Positions 1-11,149 are shown, numbered from the stretch's first letter. The stretch is 49,782 nucleotides of DNA from an uncultured Oscillospiraceae bacterium (GCA_910587995.1 CAJUNS010000019.1:1-49782); one strand, 5' to 3'. Notes: a model not told the origin generated them from the sequence alone. Made by a program: numbers and translations.

Positions 1-30
1 TCGGATGGCTTCAAAATCAGTCATATTCAT
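1..30 (-). CDS. N-terminal fragment of an unidentified protein (cut by window edge)
   Basis: Only the first ten codons of a leftward gene are present (MNMTDFEAIR). It is supported by a good ribosome binding site read leftwards (AAGGGG, about 5-10 bases upstream of the ATG at 30). No function can be assigned from ten residues. Upstream of it lie the hairpin repeat at 58-122 and the MITE copy at 123-211. Confidence 0.5.
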   Translation of the reverse strand, partial: MNMTDFEAIR

Positions 31-57
31 TTTACCCCTTTTCATTTCTTTTTATCA

Positions 58-122
58 TTAACGCACTTCAAAAGAGGTGATACCTCTTTTGAACCTGGCG
101 CCATGGGCCCGCCCGCGCCGCC
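58..122. repeat. Hairpin repeat B, copy 1 (interrupted by a MITE)
   Basis: Contains a perfect inverted repeat TTCAAAAGAGGT / ACCTCTTTTGAA (67-93), preceded by TTAACGCA. A GC-rich tail follows that can fold through GGCGC/GCGCC. The same arrangement recurs at 17157-17220, where the first stem is identical and the second has a different sequence but also pairs (AGCGGC/GCCGCT). The right side of this copy is displaced by the MITE inserted after position 122. Confidence 0.7.
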
Positions 123-211
123 AGGAGTGTCCGTTTCAGAAAGCTTTTCGTGTTTCCCCGCCCGTAGGGCGGGGAAACACAGACGATTATCTCTGTGGTG
201 GGGCAATCCCC
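123..211 (+). mobile_element. MITE-like palindromic element, copy 1
   Basis: An 89-bp element starting AGGAGTGTCC, with a central hairpin GTTTCCCCGCCC-GTAG-GGCGGGGAAAC and the conserved GATTATCTCTGTGGT block near the right end. Its right terminus is degraded (GGGGCAATCCCC instead of TTGGACACTCCC). The 10-bp string CCGCGCCGCC lies directly before it (113-122) and directly after it (212-221), which reads as a target-site duplication. It has no coding capacity. Three further copies are at 30201, 45271 (inverted) and 48987. Confidence 0.8.
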
Positions 212-232
212 CCGCGCCGCCCTCGTATATGA

Positions 233-257
233 GCCGGGAGAATCCGGCAGCTTTTTT
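233..257 (+). terminator. Weak rho-independent terminator-like hairpin
   Basis: GCCGG-GAGAAT-CCGGC is followed by AGCTTTTTT on the + strand. The stem is only 5 bp and no + strand gene ends nearby. The rest of 212-323 shows no gene. Confidence 0.3.
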
Positions 258-323
258 GAGAAAAGCCCAAATCTTTCCAGAATTTTTACCGTACCAGCGG
301 ACAAAGCCAACGCTCCTTGCGTT

Positions 324-809
324 TTACTTTTTCTTGGCGATGATGATAAACCGGTGGCGCAGGGCCTCGCCCTCCCGCTGGTAGCTTTGGTTCCGGTACA
401 TCACCCGAAACCCCGCCTGACGGAACAGTGGCAGCTGGTTTTCCAGGTTGAAGTCCGCTGGGCTCGGCTTCTGGCTGTCCCGCCCCCCAATCTGCTGGGT
501 AAGGAAAAACCCGCCCCGGACCAGCACCCGCCAAATCTGGTCCAGCCGGTAGCTCTGGTGGCGGCACAGCACCAGCTGAAAGGAACCATCCGGAAAGGGC
601 AGGGCGGTTCCGCCCTGGTGCGGGGTCACGCCCAGGGCCTCCAGCTGCTGGTCCAGGCTGGCCTCCCCCAAGCCCGCCGCCGGGGCGCGGTTCTCCCACA
701 GCATGTGCAGCAGCATCTCCCCGCCTCCGCCGCCCAGGTCTAAAATCCGGGTTCCGGGCTTTAAAAAGTCCCTTACCTTGTCCAGGTATGTCCAGCGCAT
801 GGAATCCAT
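324..809 (-). CDS. Class I SAM-dependent methyltransferase, substrate unknown
   Basis: A 161-residue protein. The SAM-binding motif I is clear near residues 23-31 (LDLGGGGGE). A motif IV-like stretch (LPFPDGSFQLVLCRH, about 69-83) and a C-terminal beta-strand end (HRFIIIAKK) complete a small Rossmann-type methyltransferase. The start at 809 is chosen because GAGGAGG lies just upstream. The reading frame stays open further up, but that part overlaps hisE out of frame. It starts 11 bp after the hisE stop, so it is co-transcribed with the his genes as the last gene of the run. Nothing visible identifies the methyl acceptor, and a histidine-pathway role is not implied. Confidence 0.8.
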   Translation of the reverse strand: MDSMRWTYLDKVRDFLKPGTRILDLGGGGGEMLLHMLWENRAPAAGLGEASLDQQLEALGVTPHQGGTALPFPDGSFQLVLCRHQSYRLDQIWRVLVRGGFFLTQQIGGRDSQKPSPADFNLENQLPLFRQAGFRVMYRNQSYQREGEALRHRFIIIAKKK

Positions 810-820
810 AACCGGCCTCC

Positions 821-1144
821 TCAGCTGTTCTTGTCCACTTGATGGAACTCCTTTAGGTTTCCCGCTTTGCCGCCCCGCTTTTCCAGCTCCGCCTCCACGT
901 CCTCCCAGCGGATGCCCTGCTCCACCATCAGCACGGTCAGGTGGTAGAGCAGGTCGCTCAGCTCCAGCACGGTGTCCGGGTTCTTCCCGTTTTTGGCGGC
1001 GATGATCACCTCGCCGCACTCCTCGGCGCATTTCTTCAAAATCTTATCCAGCCCCTGCTGGAACAGGTAGCCGGTGTAGGAGCCCTCCTGGGCGCTCTCC
1101 TTCCGGCTCTCGACGGTCTGGTACAATGCGTGCAGTTCGTTCAT
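821..1144 (-). CDS. hisE: Phosphoribosyl-ATP pyrophosphatase HisE
   Basis: A 107-residue protein that hydrolyses phosphoribosyl-ATP to phosphoribosyl-AMP and pyrophosphate, the second step of histidine synthesis. The MazG-like all-alpha fold is recognisable from KKCAEECGEVIIAAKN (EE..E metal ligands) and ELSDLLYHLTVLM. Length is normal for a stand-alone HisE. The RBS AGGAAAGGAAG precedes the ATG. It follows the hisA-hisI fusion by 42 bp, so the enzymes for steps 2, 3 and 4 are encoded together. In many bacteria HisI is fused to HisE; here HisE is free and HisI is fused to HisA. Confidence 0.95.
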   Translation of the reverse strand: MNELHALYQTVESRKESAQEGSYTGYLFQQGLDKILKKCAEECGEVIIAAKNGKNPDTVLELSDLLYHLTVLMVEQGIRWEDVEAELEKRGGKAGNLKEFHQVDKNS

Positions 1145-1186
1145 GGTACGCGCTTCCTTTCCTATGGATTGCCGTTACCCGGCTGT

Positions 1187-2257
1187 TTACCCGTAAATCT
1201 CCTTAAAAAAGCAGCTGGTCTTCCCTGTGTGGCAGGCAGGCCCCTTGGGCTCCACCCGCACCAGCAGGGCGTCGTCGTCGCAGTCCGCCGCCACGCTCAC
1301 CACCCGCTGGGTGTTGCCAGAGGTCTCCCCCTTGTTCCACAGGGTCTTCCGGCTCCGGCTGTAAAACCAGGTGCTCCCGGTCTCCAGGGTCCGGCGCAGG
1401 GCTTCGGCGTTCATATAGGCCAGGGTCAGGACCTGGTTGGTCCTGTGGTCCTGCACAATGGCCGGAACCAGCTCTCCCTTGCGGAAAAACCGGTCCAGCT
1501 CGTCCTTAAGGGCCGCCTCGGTCTTGGGCTTTCTGCCGCCGAACTTGTGGCAGGCGGTCACCGCCGCCCGCAGGTCCAAGGTGCCCGCGTACAGCGCCTT
1601 GCCCGCAATGGTTCCATACAGCCCCAGCTCATACAGGGCGATCAGGTCCAGCAGGCTGCTTACCCCGCCGCTGGCGATTACATTGCACCCTACCGACCGG
1701 TTCAGCCGGTCCAGCATTTCCAGGTTGGGCCCCGCCTGCGTGCCGTCCTTCTGAATGTCCGTGCAGATGATGTACTGAACCCCCAGGTCCTCCATCCTCC
1801 GGGCCAAGTCGATGTAGTTTACCTGGCTCTGCTCGGTCCAGCCCTGGGCCGCGGCCATACCGTCCAAAGCGTCCACGCCCACCGCGATGCGGCCGCCGTA
1901 CTCCTTAACGGCCTGGCGCACAAAGTCCGGGTCCCGCAAAGCCGCCGAGCCCAAGATTACCCGGGCCGCGCCAGCGTCTAAATAACCGGCCACATCCTTC
2001 ATGGCGCGGATGCCGCCGCCCACCTCCACCTTCATGCCAGAGGCCCGGATCACCTCCAAAATCCGCGGCTGGTTTACAGGCTCCCCGGCCTTGGCTCCGT
2101 CCAGATCCACCATGTGCAGCCAGTGGGCTCCCGCCTCCGCGAAGCCCCGGGCCGTTTCCATGGGGTCCCCGGCCACCACCTCCGCCGTGGCGTAGTCCCC
2201 CTGAAACAGCCGGACGCATTTTCCCTCGTGCAGGTCAATTGCCGGTAATACAATCAT
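1187..2257 (-). CDS. hisA: Bifunctional HisA-HisI: ProFAR isomerase fused to phosphoribosyl-AMP cyclohydrolase
   Basis: A 356-residue fusion. Residues 1-240 are a complete HisA (beta/alpha)8 barrel: MIVLPAIDL with catalytic Asp8, VGGGIR near 79-84, and GVDALDG with the second catalytic Asp129. Residues 250-356 are a complete HisI with the metal-binding DCDDDA motif and the canonical PACHTGKTSCF cysteines. It would catalyse opening of the PR-AMP ring and the following Amadori isomerisation, which are consecutive histidine steps. The ATG overlaps the stop of the radical SAM gene (ATGA, 2254-2257), and the RBS is GGAGGG. Both active sites look intact. I read it as a true gene fusion because no stop or frameshift separates the domains. 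Confidence 0.93.
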   Translation of the reverse strand: MIVLPAIDLHEGKCVRLFQGDYATAEVVAGDPMETARGFAEAGAHWLHMVDLDGAKAGEPVNQPRILEVIRASGMKVEVGGGIRAMKDVAGYLDAGAARVILGSAALRDPDFVRQAVKEYGGRIAVGVDALDGMAAAQGWTEQSQVNYIDLARRMEDLGVQYIICTDIQKDGTQAGPNLEMLDRLNRSVGCNVIASGGVSSLLDLIALYELGLYGTIAGKALYAGTLDLRAAVTACHKFGGRKPKTEAALKDELDRFFRKGELVPAIVQDHRTNQVLTLAYMNAEALRRTLETGSTWFYSRSRKTLWNKGETSGNTQRVVSVAADCDDDALLVRVEPKGPACHTGKTSCFFKEIYG

Positions 2258-3303
2258 GTTTCTCCCTCCAGATATCGGTTTAGCAGGTAGATAATGTAGT
2301 CGTCTTTGCCAAAAAGCCGCTGGCTTTCCGGGTCCGCGTAGGCCTGGGCCAGCTGGCACACCGGCACGGCCTTCCGGGCACGCTGGCCGGGGCTCTCGTC
2401 CTTTTGGTAGGCTTCCAGCACCCGGGCGGCTCCATCCCGTTTTAAGTTGCCCAGCCGCCAGGCGGGCCCGGGGGTGGTGAAATTGGGATACACGTCCCAG
2501 TTGGGGTCCACAAAGAGCACCGGCTCCCGCTGGCTCAGGCGGCGGGTAGACCGGTCCTCCCGCAGCTCCCGCACCAGCTCCGCCTCGGTCCGGCCGAAGA
2601 CCTCCCGGAGGCTTTTTGCCCCGAAATGCCGCAGGGTCCCCGCCGCCAGCCGGGGCGGAATTTTCTCCAGGTCCCCAGGCGTGACCCATTCTGAGTAAAA
2701 GTCCGCGTTTTTTCCATCGCAGCTGCCCTGGTGTACAAAGCAGGAGAATTCCCGGCCGGCTTCCCGGCAGCGCTCCTCCAGCCGGAGCTCCTCCATCAGC
2801 GCCTCCACGGCCCCCAGCCCGTCCAGGTTCCGCTTGTTCACAAAAACCTGGATCCGGGGGGCAATCCCTTGGGCCAGCAGGGCCTCCATGGCCTTCAAAA
2901 TATCCTCATAGGCGCCCCGCCGCCCGGTAAACCAGCCGGTGGCCTCTTCGCCGCCAAAGAGGGTAACTTGCACCGCGTTGACCCCCAGGCCCTTCAGCCA
3001 GGCGGCATAGCTTTCGTCCCGGGCCAAGCGCCACAGGCTGGCCAGCTCAAAATGTTCCCGGCCGCTTCCCGGGGTGGAAAGGCTCTCGCACAGCTCCCAC
3101 AGCTCCCGGTAGTCCTCGGAATAGTCCGGCTCCCGGTACCAGTCGTACACGGCCAGCTCCTGGGCAAAGGGCCGGAAGGCTTCCGCCGCCCACGCCAGGT
3201 CCTCCCGGCTGAGGCCGCCGTTGGGGCCCCAGCCCAGCCAGCAGTGGCGGCAGCGGTTGGGGCATCCGGCCAGGTCCAGAGCCAGGGTTATTTTTTTCAG
3301 CAT
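2254..3303 (-). CDS. Radical SAM protein of unknown function
   Basis: A 349-residue protein. The [4Fe-4S]/SAM motif is at the extreme N-terminus (CPNRCRHC, Cys14, 18 and 21). A SPASM-like C-terminal stretch (VLFVDPNWDVYPN...WRLGNLKRDG) is present but lacks the auxiliary-cluster cysteines. The region is rich in Trp and acidic residues and resembles peptide-modifying or anaerobic maturase relatives, but no substrate peptide gene is nearby. A GTG three bases upstream (3306) is an equally possible start given AGGAGGG about 8 nt before it. Its stop overlaps the hisA-hisI start by four bases, so translation is probably coupled. Confidence 0.8.
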   Translation of the reverse strand: MLKKITLALDLAGCPNRCRHCWLGWGPNGGLSREDLAWAAEAFRPFAQELAVYDWYREPDYSEDYRELWELCESLSTPGSGREHFELASLWRLARDESYAAWLKGLGVNAVQVTLFGGEEATGWFTGRRGAYEDILKAMEALLAQGIAPRIQVFVNKRNLDGLGAVEALMEELRLEERCREAGREFSCFVHQGSCDGKNADFYSEWVTPGDLEKIPPRLAAGTLRHFGAKSLREVFGRTEAELVRELREDRSTRRLSQREPVLFVDPNWDVYPNFTTPGPAWRLGNLKRDGAARVLEAYQKDESPGQRARKAVPVCQLAQAYADPESQRLFGKDDYIIYLLNRYLEGET

Positions 3304-3371
3304 CACATGGCGTCCCTCCTGCTTCTTTATGACAACGCGCCGGGCAGGCGCCCTCTGAAAACCGCCCGGGC

Positions 3372-6300
3372 TCAAGCGCCCGGCAGCCCTTTCCGCATAA
3401 TTTCCAGCACGCCGCTTAACGCGTCCAGGGGAGCTTCTCCCCGCAGCTTCACGCTCAAATAGGGGCGGCTTCCAGCGCTGAGAAGCACCCGGCCGTTCAT
3501 GGCCTTTACCAGGGGCCCAATCTGCTCCATGTCCAGCTGGGATTTGTACAGCAGCAGCGCCTCGCCCTGCTGCTTGATCTCCGTAATGCCCAGCTCGCTG
3601 GCGGTGTTGCGCAGCAGGGCAATGTCCACCAGCCCCTTCACCGCCTCCGGCGGTTCGCCAAAGCGGTCGATGAGCTCATCGGTCACGTCCAGCGCGTCCT
3701 CCTGGTCTTGAATCTGGGCAATCTTCCGGTACACCTCCAGCCGCAGGTTCACGCTGTCGATGTAGTCCTCGGGAATGTGGGCCTCCACCTGCATATCCAC
3801 CAAGCAGCCCTCGTCCACCGGCCGCTTGGGGGCCTCGCCCTTCATAATGCTCACCGCCTCGCTGAGCAGCTTCACATACATGTCGTAGCCCACAGACTCC
3901 ATGTGGCCGTGCTGTTCGCCGCCTAAAATGTTTCCCGCGCCCCGAATCTCCAGGTCCCGCATGGCGATTTTAAAGCCCGAGCCGAACTCCGTGTACTCCC
4001 GAATGGCGGAGAGCCGCTTTTGGGCAATCTCCGTCAGGGACTTGTTGGGGGTGTAGGTCAGGTAGGCGTAGGCCCGGCGGGTGCTGCGGCCCACCCGGCC
4101 CCGAATCTGGTGGAGCTGGGAGAGGCCCATGCGGTCCGCGTTTTCAATAATCAGCGTGTTGGCCGTGGGCACGTCCACGCCGGTCTCAATGATGGTGGTG
4201 CACACCAGAATGTCAATCTCGTGGTCCAAAAGCTGCCGCCACACCTCGGAGAGTTCCTCTTCCTCCATCTTCCCGTGGCCGTAGCCCACCCGGGCCTCGG
4301 GGATGTCCGTTTGCAGCTGGGCCGCCACCCGGGAGATGGAGGCCGTGTCGTTGTGCAGGTAGTAGACCTGCCCGCCCCGGCGCAGCTCCCGGCGGATGGC
4401 GTCGTACAGCACGCCCTTGTCGTGCTCAATCACATAGGTCTGCACCGGGTGCCGGTCCTGGGGGGCCTCCTCAATCACGGACATGTCCCGAATGCCCGAA
4501 AGGGCCATGTTCAAGGTGCGGGGAATGGGGGTGGCGGACAGGGTCAGCACATCCGCCGCGCTGCACAGGGCCTTGAGCTTTTCCTTTTGGGCCACGCCGA
4601 AGCGCTGCTCCTCGTCGATGATCACCAGGCCCAGGTCCTTAAAGGCCACATCCTTGCTGACCAGCCGGTGAGTGCCCACAATAACGTCCACGCTTCCCCG
4701 CTTCACTTTGCGGAGAATCTGCTCCTGCTGCTTGGGGGTGCGGAACCGGGACAGCAGCTCCACATCCACGGGAAAGCCCTCCATGCGCTTTAAGATGGTC
4801 TGAAAGTGCTGCCAGGCCAAAATGGTGGTGGGCACCAAAATGGCGCACTGCTTGCCAGCGGTAATGCACTTAAACGCCGCCCGCAGGGCCACCTCTGTCT
4901 TGCCAAAGCCCACGTCCCCGCAGAGCAGCCGGTCCATGGGCACGGCCCGCTCCATGTCGTCTTTAATTTCGTTGACGCAGCGCAGCTGGTCGTCGGTCTC
5001 GTCGAACTCAAACCGGGCCTCAAAGTCCCGCTGCCACTCCCCGTCCGCCGGAAACGGGAAGCCCTTCTGCTCCATGCGCTGGGCATAGAGCATGATCAGC
5101 TCTTTGGCAATGTCCTTCACAGCGGCCCGGACTTTCGCTTTCTTCTGCTGCCAGTCAGCCCCGCCCAGGCGGCTGAGCTTCACCCCCGCGTCCTCCCGGG
5201 GGCCGATGTACTTGGAGACCATGTCCAGCTGGGTAACCGGCACATAGAGGGTGTCGTTTTTGGCGTAGCGGACCTTGATGTAGTCCTTGGTCACCCCGTT
5301 CATCTCCAGCTTGTGGATGCCCTCAAAGACCCCCACCCCATGGCTGGCGTGGACCACATAGTCCCCGGGAGAGAGCTCGGACAGGCTGGAAATCTCCTTG
5401 GAGTCCTTATTTTTCTTGGACTTTTTCACCTTCTGGGGGACCAGCCGCCCCCGGGTGATCAGGGCAAAGCCCGCGTCCGGCCAGTCGAACCCGGCGGAGA
5501 GGGCTCCGCTGGCCACCGTAACCGTGCCTTTTGCCGCCATGGATGGGTTCTCCACATAGGAGGCGGGCAGGCCGGCTTCTTTTAAATCAGCGGCCAGCGC
5601 CTCCCCGGCCCGCTGGGTGCCGGAAAGCACCACACAGGCCCGGCCCTGGCGCAGCAGGGCGGAGAGATCCTCCGCCAAAAGCTGGGTCCCGCCTCCCCAG
5701 GCCGGGAACTGCCGCACCGTAAAGTTCACCAGGGTCTTGGTGGGCACCTCGTACGTGCCCCGGGCGAACACATCCATAAACACAGCGGGCAGCCGCTCCG
5801 CCTGACCCAGCACATAGGCCCAGTCCTCGGCATAGCGGTCCAGGCCCTTGCACAGCAGGCCCTCCTCCAGATAGGCGGGCAGGTCCTCCCCCCATTGGGC
5901 GGCGGCCGTGCGGGTGCGCTCCTTAAGCTTGTTCCCCTCAGAGAGAAACAGCAGCGAGTCCCCTGGGTCAAAATAGTCGAACAGAGTGGCGGTCTCTTCA
6001 TAGACCAAAGGCAAAAACTTATCCATAGACCCCAAGTGGAGGCCCTCCCGCAGCTTCCGCGCCTCGGCGTCCAGAATCTCCCGGGCTTTTGGGGCCCGCC
6101 TGCCCCGCAGGGCCTTGGCCACAGCCTCAATCTTCTTGACCAGCACCGGGACGCTTCCGGGGACAACCTCCACGCAGGGAGCCAGGGTCACCTGGTCCAC
6201 CGGGTCGGTGCGGCGCTGGGTGCCCGGGTCAAAAAAGCTCACCGAGTCCACCTGGTCCCCCCAAAACTCCACCCGCACCGGCTCCTGGGCGCTGGGGGAG

Positions 6301-6845
6301 AAAAAGTCCACAATGCCGCCCCGGCGGCTGAACTGGCCCGGACCCTCAATCTGGTCCTCCCGGGTGTAGCCGCAGGCCAGCAGGGCCTCCAGCAGCCGGC
6401 CAATGGGCAGTTCATCTCCAGCCCGCACGGTAAACAGGCGCTTGGCCAGCTCCCGGGGCCCCATGGTGAACTGCAGGGCCGCGTCCACGCAGGCAATCAC
6501 GCAGCCGCAGCCGCCGTTTTGGTATTGGGACAAGGCCTCCAGCCGCAGGCGCTCATACTCCCGGGAAGAGACCGCCGCGTCGCGGAAGTTCATGTCCCGC
6601 ATGGGGTATTGCAGGGGCCGCAGGCCCAGGGCGGTCAGGTCCTCTTGAAAGCGCTGGCTTTCCGCCTCGTCGGCGGCTAAAATCAGGGCCCGGCGCTTGG
6701 TCTCCCGGCACAGGGCGGCAATGGCGGCGCATTTGTGCACGCCAGAAAGCCCCGCCGCTACAGCGGGGGTCTCCTGGCGGCCCAGGGCCTTGGCCAGGGC
6801 GGAGTATTCAGGCGAGCGGGCCAGAGCGGTAAAGATGGAATTCAT
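3372..6845 (-). CDS. mfd: Transcription-repair coupling factor Mfd
   Basis: A 1157-residue DNA translocase that removes RNA polymerase stalled at lesions and recruits UvrA. The UvrB-like N-terminal module is followed by a CarD-type RNA polymerase interaction domain (LSPGDYVVHASHGVGVFEGI). A RecG-like helicase follows with Walker A GDVGFGKTEVA, DEEQRFGV in motif II, SATPIPRT in motif III and QIRGRVGR in motif VI. The C-terminal TRCF domain begins around VDMQVEAHIPEDYI. Length matches the family. The start at 6845 is chosen because AAGAGGTG lies upstream. It is downstream of pth, the usual Firmicutes pth-mfd order. Confidence 0.97.
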   Translation of the reverse strand: MNSIFTALARSPEYSALAKALGRQETPAVAAGLSGVHKCAAIAALCRETKRRALILAADEAESQRFQEDLTALGLRPLQYPMRDMNFRDAAVSSREYERLRLEALSQYQNGGCGCVIACVDAALQFTMGPRELAKRLFTVRAGDELPIGRLLEALLACGYTREDQIEGPGQFSRRGGIVDFFSPSAQEPVRVEFWGDQVDSVSFFDPGTQRRTDPVDQVTLAPCVEVVPGSVPVLVKKIEAVAKALRGRRAPKAREILDAEARKLREGLHLGSMDKFLPLVYEETATLFDYFDPGDSLLFLSEGNKLKERTRTAAAQWGEDLPAYLEEGLLCKGLDRYAEDWAYVLGQAERLPAVFMDVFARGTYEVPTKTLVNFTVRQFPAWGGGTQLLAEDLSALLRQGRACVVLSGTQRAGEALAADLKEAGLPASYVENPSMAAKGTVTVASGALSAGFDWPDAGFALITRGRLVPQKVKKSKKNKDSKEISSLSELSPGDYVVHASHGVGVFEGIHKLEMNGVTKDYIKVRYAKNDTLYVPVTQLDMVSKYIGPREDAGVKLSRLGGADWQQKKAKVRAAVKDIAKELIMLYAQRMEQKGFPFPADGEWQRDFEARFEFDETDDQLRCVNEIKDDMERAVPMDRLLCGDVGFGKTEVALRAAFKCITAGKQCAILVPTTILAWQHFQTILKRMEGFPVDVELLSRFRTPKQQEQILRKVKRGSVDVIVGTHRLVSKDVAFKDLGLVIIDEEQRFGVAQKEKLKALCSAADVLTLSATPIPRTLNMALSGIRDMSVIEEAPQDRHPVQTYVIEHDKGVLYDAIRRELRRGGQVYYLHNDTASISRVAAQLQTDIPEARVGYGHGKMEEEELSEVWRQLLDHEIDILVCTTIIETGVDVPTANTLIIENADRMGLSQLHQIRGRVGRSTRRAYAYLTYTPNKSLTEIAQKRLSAIREYTEFGSGFKIAMRDLEIRGAGNILGGEQHGHMESVGYDMYVKLLSEAVSIMKGEAPKRPVDEGCLVDMQVEAHIPEDYIDSVNLRLEVYRKIAQIQDQEDALDVTDELIDRFGEPPEAVKGLVDIALLRNTASELGITEIKQQGEALLLYKSQLDMEQIGPLVKAMNGRVLLSAGSRPYLSVKLRGEAPLDALSGVLEIMRKGLPGA

Positions 6846-7003
6846 AAAACACCTCTTGATGGTTGGCTTGTGTGTTTTTGGGGCTTGTATCAAGGGCCTT
6901 GCCCGTTTGGGGAAGCGGCGGCCAAACCCGGCTTTGACGGGCTGGCGGGGCGTATGGCATTGCTCCCGCCAAGCCGCCGGGCGTTTTCAGCTTCAGCCGC
7001 GCG

Positions 7004-7600
7004 CTAGTTATAAAGATTCATAGCCCGGTCGATGCTGCCGGCCAGGATGAGCTCCACCGCCCCGCAGGCTTTTTCCAGGGCCTCTTCCAGAGCCTTGCGC
7101 TCGCTTTCGGTAAAGCGGGAGAGCACCCAATCCGCCAGATTATACTCCGGGTTAGGCTTTTGGCCCACGCCGATCTTCACCCGGGGAAACTGGTCTGAGC
7201 CGGACAGGTAGATGATGTTCTTCATGCCGTTGTGCCCGCCGTCGCTGCCCTTGCGGCGCACCCGCAGCTTTCCCGGAGCCAGGTTGATGTCGTCAAAAAG
7301 AATCAGCGCCCGCTCCGGAGGGATTTTGTAAAAGGCCATGGCCTCCCGCACCGACTGGCCGCTTAGGTTCATAAACGTGCCGGGCTTTAACAGCAGCGCC
7401 TGCCGCCCGCCTATCCGGCACAGCCCCGAGCTGCCCTTAAACTTGATCCGGTTCACCGCCGCGCCGTATTTTGCGGCGATATGGTCAATGGCCAGGAACC
7501 CGGCGTTGTGGCGGGTGTTCTCATACTCCCGGCCGGGGTTGCCCAGCCCGGCGATGAGAAATTCTACCGGGCCGGGGGAAGCCTGCTTTTTGAAAAACAT
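7004..7600 (-). CDS. pth: Peptidyl-tRNA hydrolase
   Basis: A 198-residue protein that cleaves the ester between peptide and tRNA on drop-off peptidyl-tRNAs. The signature FLIAGLGNPGREYENTRHNAGF holds the catalytic His31. PGTFMNLSG and the FDDINL aspartate region are present, as is GSDGGHNGMKNI. The N-terminus is about ten residues longer than typical, but the ATG at 7600 has a good RBS (GGGAGG). It is probably the first gene of the pth-mfd run. The 158 bp to mfd contain no gene. Confidence 0.96.
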   Translation of the reverse strand: MFFKKQASPGPVEFLIAGLGNPGREYENTRHNAGFLAIDHIAAKYGAAVNRIKFKGSSGLCRIGGRQALLLKPGTFMNLSGQSVREAMAFYKIPPERALILFDDINLAPGKLRVRRKGSDGGHNGMKNIIYLSGSDQFPRVKIGVGQKPNPEYNLADWVLSRFTESERKALEEALEKACGAVELILAGSIDRAMNLYN

Positions 7601-8021
7601 GAGGGGGTCCTCCCTGTCAATTTATCTTAACAAAAATGCTGTTCGCGATTCTTTTGAAATCATGTCTTTTCGATCCAATAATGAGGGTCGCGCGCGGGGA
7701 AGGCGGGTCAGGCGCCTTACAGGGGTCTTAAAGGCAGCGCCCCTAAGCCGCCGGAGGCCGCTGCGCAATGCTCCCCTGCGTCCCGCGGCCAGTCCATCTT
7801 TTCATCCGCGCGCCCTGGTCCGGACGCGCCAACAGGGCGGGAAGCCGCGCCCCCCGCCGGAATAGACCCATTTTATCAGGTTTTTCTCCGCTTTGCAAGG
7901 GGAAAGTAAGGGCCCGCCGGATTTTTCTCCCCCACTGGGAGGCCCCGGGGGAGGCGGGAAAGCCGCTCCGTAAATTTTTTTGAAATTATTGCAATTTACT
8001 ATGGAATTTTCCGGATATTCT
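7601..8021. other. Divergent intergenic region, no gene
   Basis: About 480 bp separate the divergent pth and ppdK genes. The middle is very GC-rich with self-complementary pieces, including CTCCCCC/GGGGGAG (7927-7953). The right edge is AT-rich and holds the ppdK promoter. I see no convincing ORF with an RBS. Confidence 0.5.
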
Positions 8022-8030
8022 TGGTATAAT
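8022..8030 (+). promoter_or_regulatory. Extended -10 promoter of ppdK
   Basis: TGGTATAAT is an extended -10 (TGn before TATAAT) about 64 bp upstream of the ppdK start. No good -35 is present at 17 bp, consistent with an extended -10 type promoter. Confidence 0.6.
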
Positions 8031-8093
8031 TGGAACAGAATCGGAGAAGAAACAAGACATTCCGGTTGAACATTCATTAGGAGGTTGTTACCA

Positions 8094-10724
<2,631 letters not shown>

Positions 10725-10742
10725 TCAGCGCTTGATATTTGT

Positions 10743-10792
10743 CGTAGGGCAAGGTGATTTATCCTGTAAAGGACAATAGCACTTAGCCTACG
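10743..10792 (+). ncRNA. Structured element in the ppdK 3' region (candidate)
   Basis: CGTAGG and CCTACG enclose about 40 bp in which GGTG/CAC and TCCT/AGGA also pair, giving one long imperfect stem-loop just after the ppdK stop and just before its terminator. It has no U-run and so is not the terminator itself. It could be a 3'UTR structure, the body of a small RNA, or a palindromic repeat remnant. Confidence 0.35.
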
Positions 10793-10798
10793 CCATAG

Positions 10799-10840
10799 AA
10801 AAAAGTGACCTGCCATCCTTCGGATGGGGGTCACTTTTTT
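10799..10840 (+). terminator. Rho-independent terminator after ppdK
   Basis: AAAAAAGTGACC pairs with GGTCACTTTTTT, with an inner CCATCC-TTCG-GGATGG hairpin and a T-run. It is nearly symmetric. Confidence 0.9.
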
Positions 10841-10909
10841 GTCCTTCGGACTATCCTTTCCCTGCTTAAACACAGGATTTTAGGAACATTCTGTACAGTA
10901 TCACCATGG

Positions 10910-10960
10910 AGTAGGGGCAGTCCGGCCTGGAACCGGTGGAGCAAACGCATTGCCCCTACT
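10910..10960. repeat. Inverted repeat AGTAGGGGCA / TGCCCCTACT
   Basis: Perfect 10-bp arms (10910-10919 and 10951-10960) enclose a smaller CCGG...CCGG hairpin. The element sits between two terminators and could be a small palindromic element or the body of an untranslated RNA. No coding capacity and no clear promoter was seen. Confidence 0.5.
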
Positions 10961-10977
10961 GGAAAAAGAATAATGGG

Positions 10978-11014
10978 AAAGGCCCCCCGGCAGTTGCTTG
11001 CGGGCCTTTCTTTA
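10978..11014 (+). terminator. Terminator-like hairpin
   Basis: AAAGGCCC (10978-10985) pairs with GGGCCTTT (11002-11009), followed by CTTTATTTT. No annotated gene ends just upstream, so it may end an RNA that includes the inverted repeat at 10910-10960. Confidence 0.5.
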
Positions 11015-11149
11015 TTTTCGCCCTACCAGCAAAACAATGGAGTGGCTCTGGCACAAAAGGAGCTCAGGCTTCCTTCCATGGGGCCGCTTTTTGTCCTTCC
11101 AGCGCCCATTCTGTCTTGCAAAAGCTGGACTTTGTCGGGGGATGCGGTG

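Noticed and set aside
2258..2689. Longer start for the hisA-hisI fusion
   Set aside because: The upstream frame overlaps the radical SAM gene out of frame; the conserved HisA N-terminus begins at the ATG at 2257 with a strong RBS.
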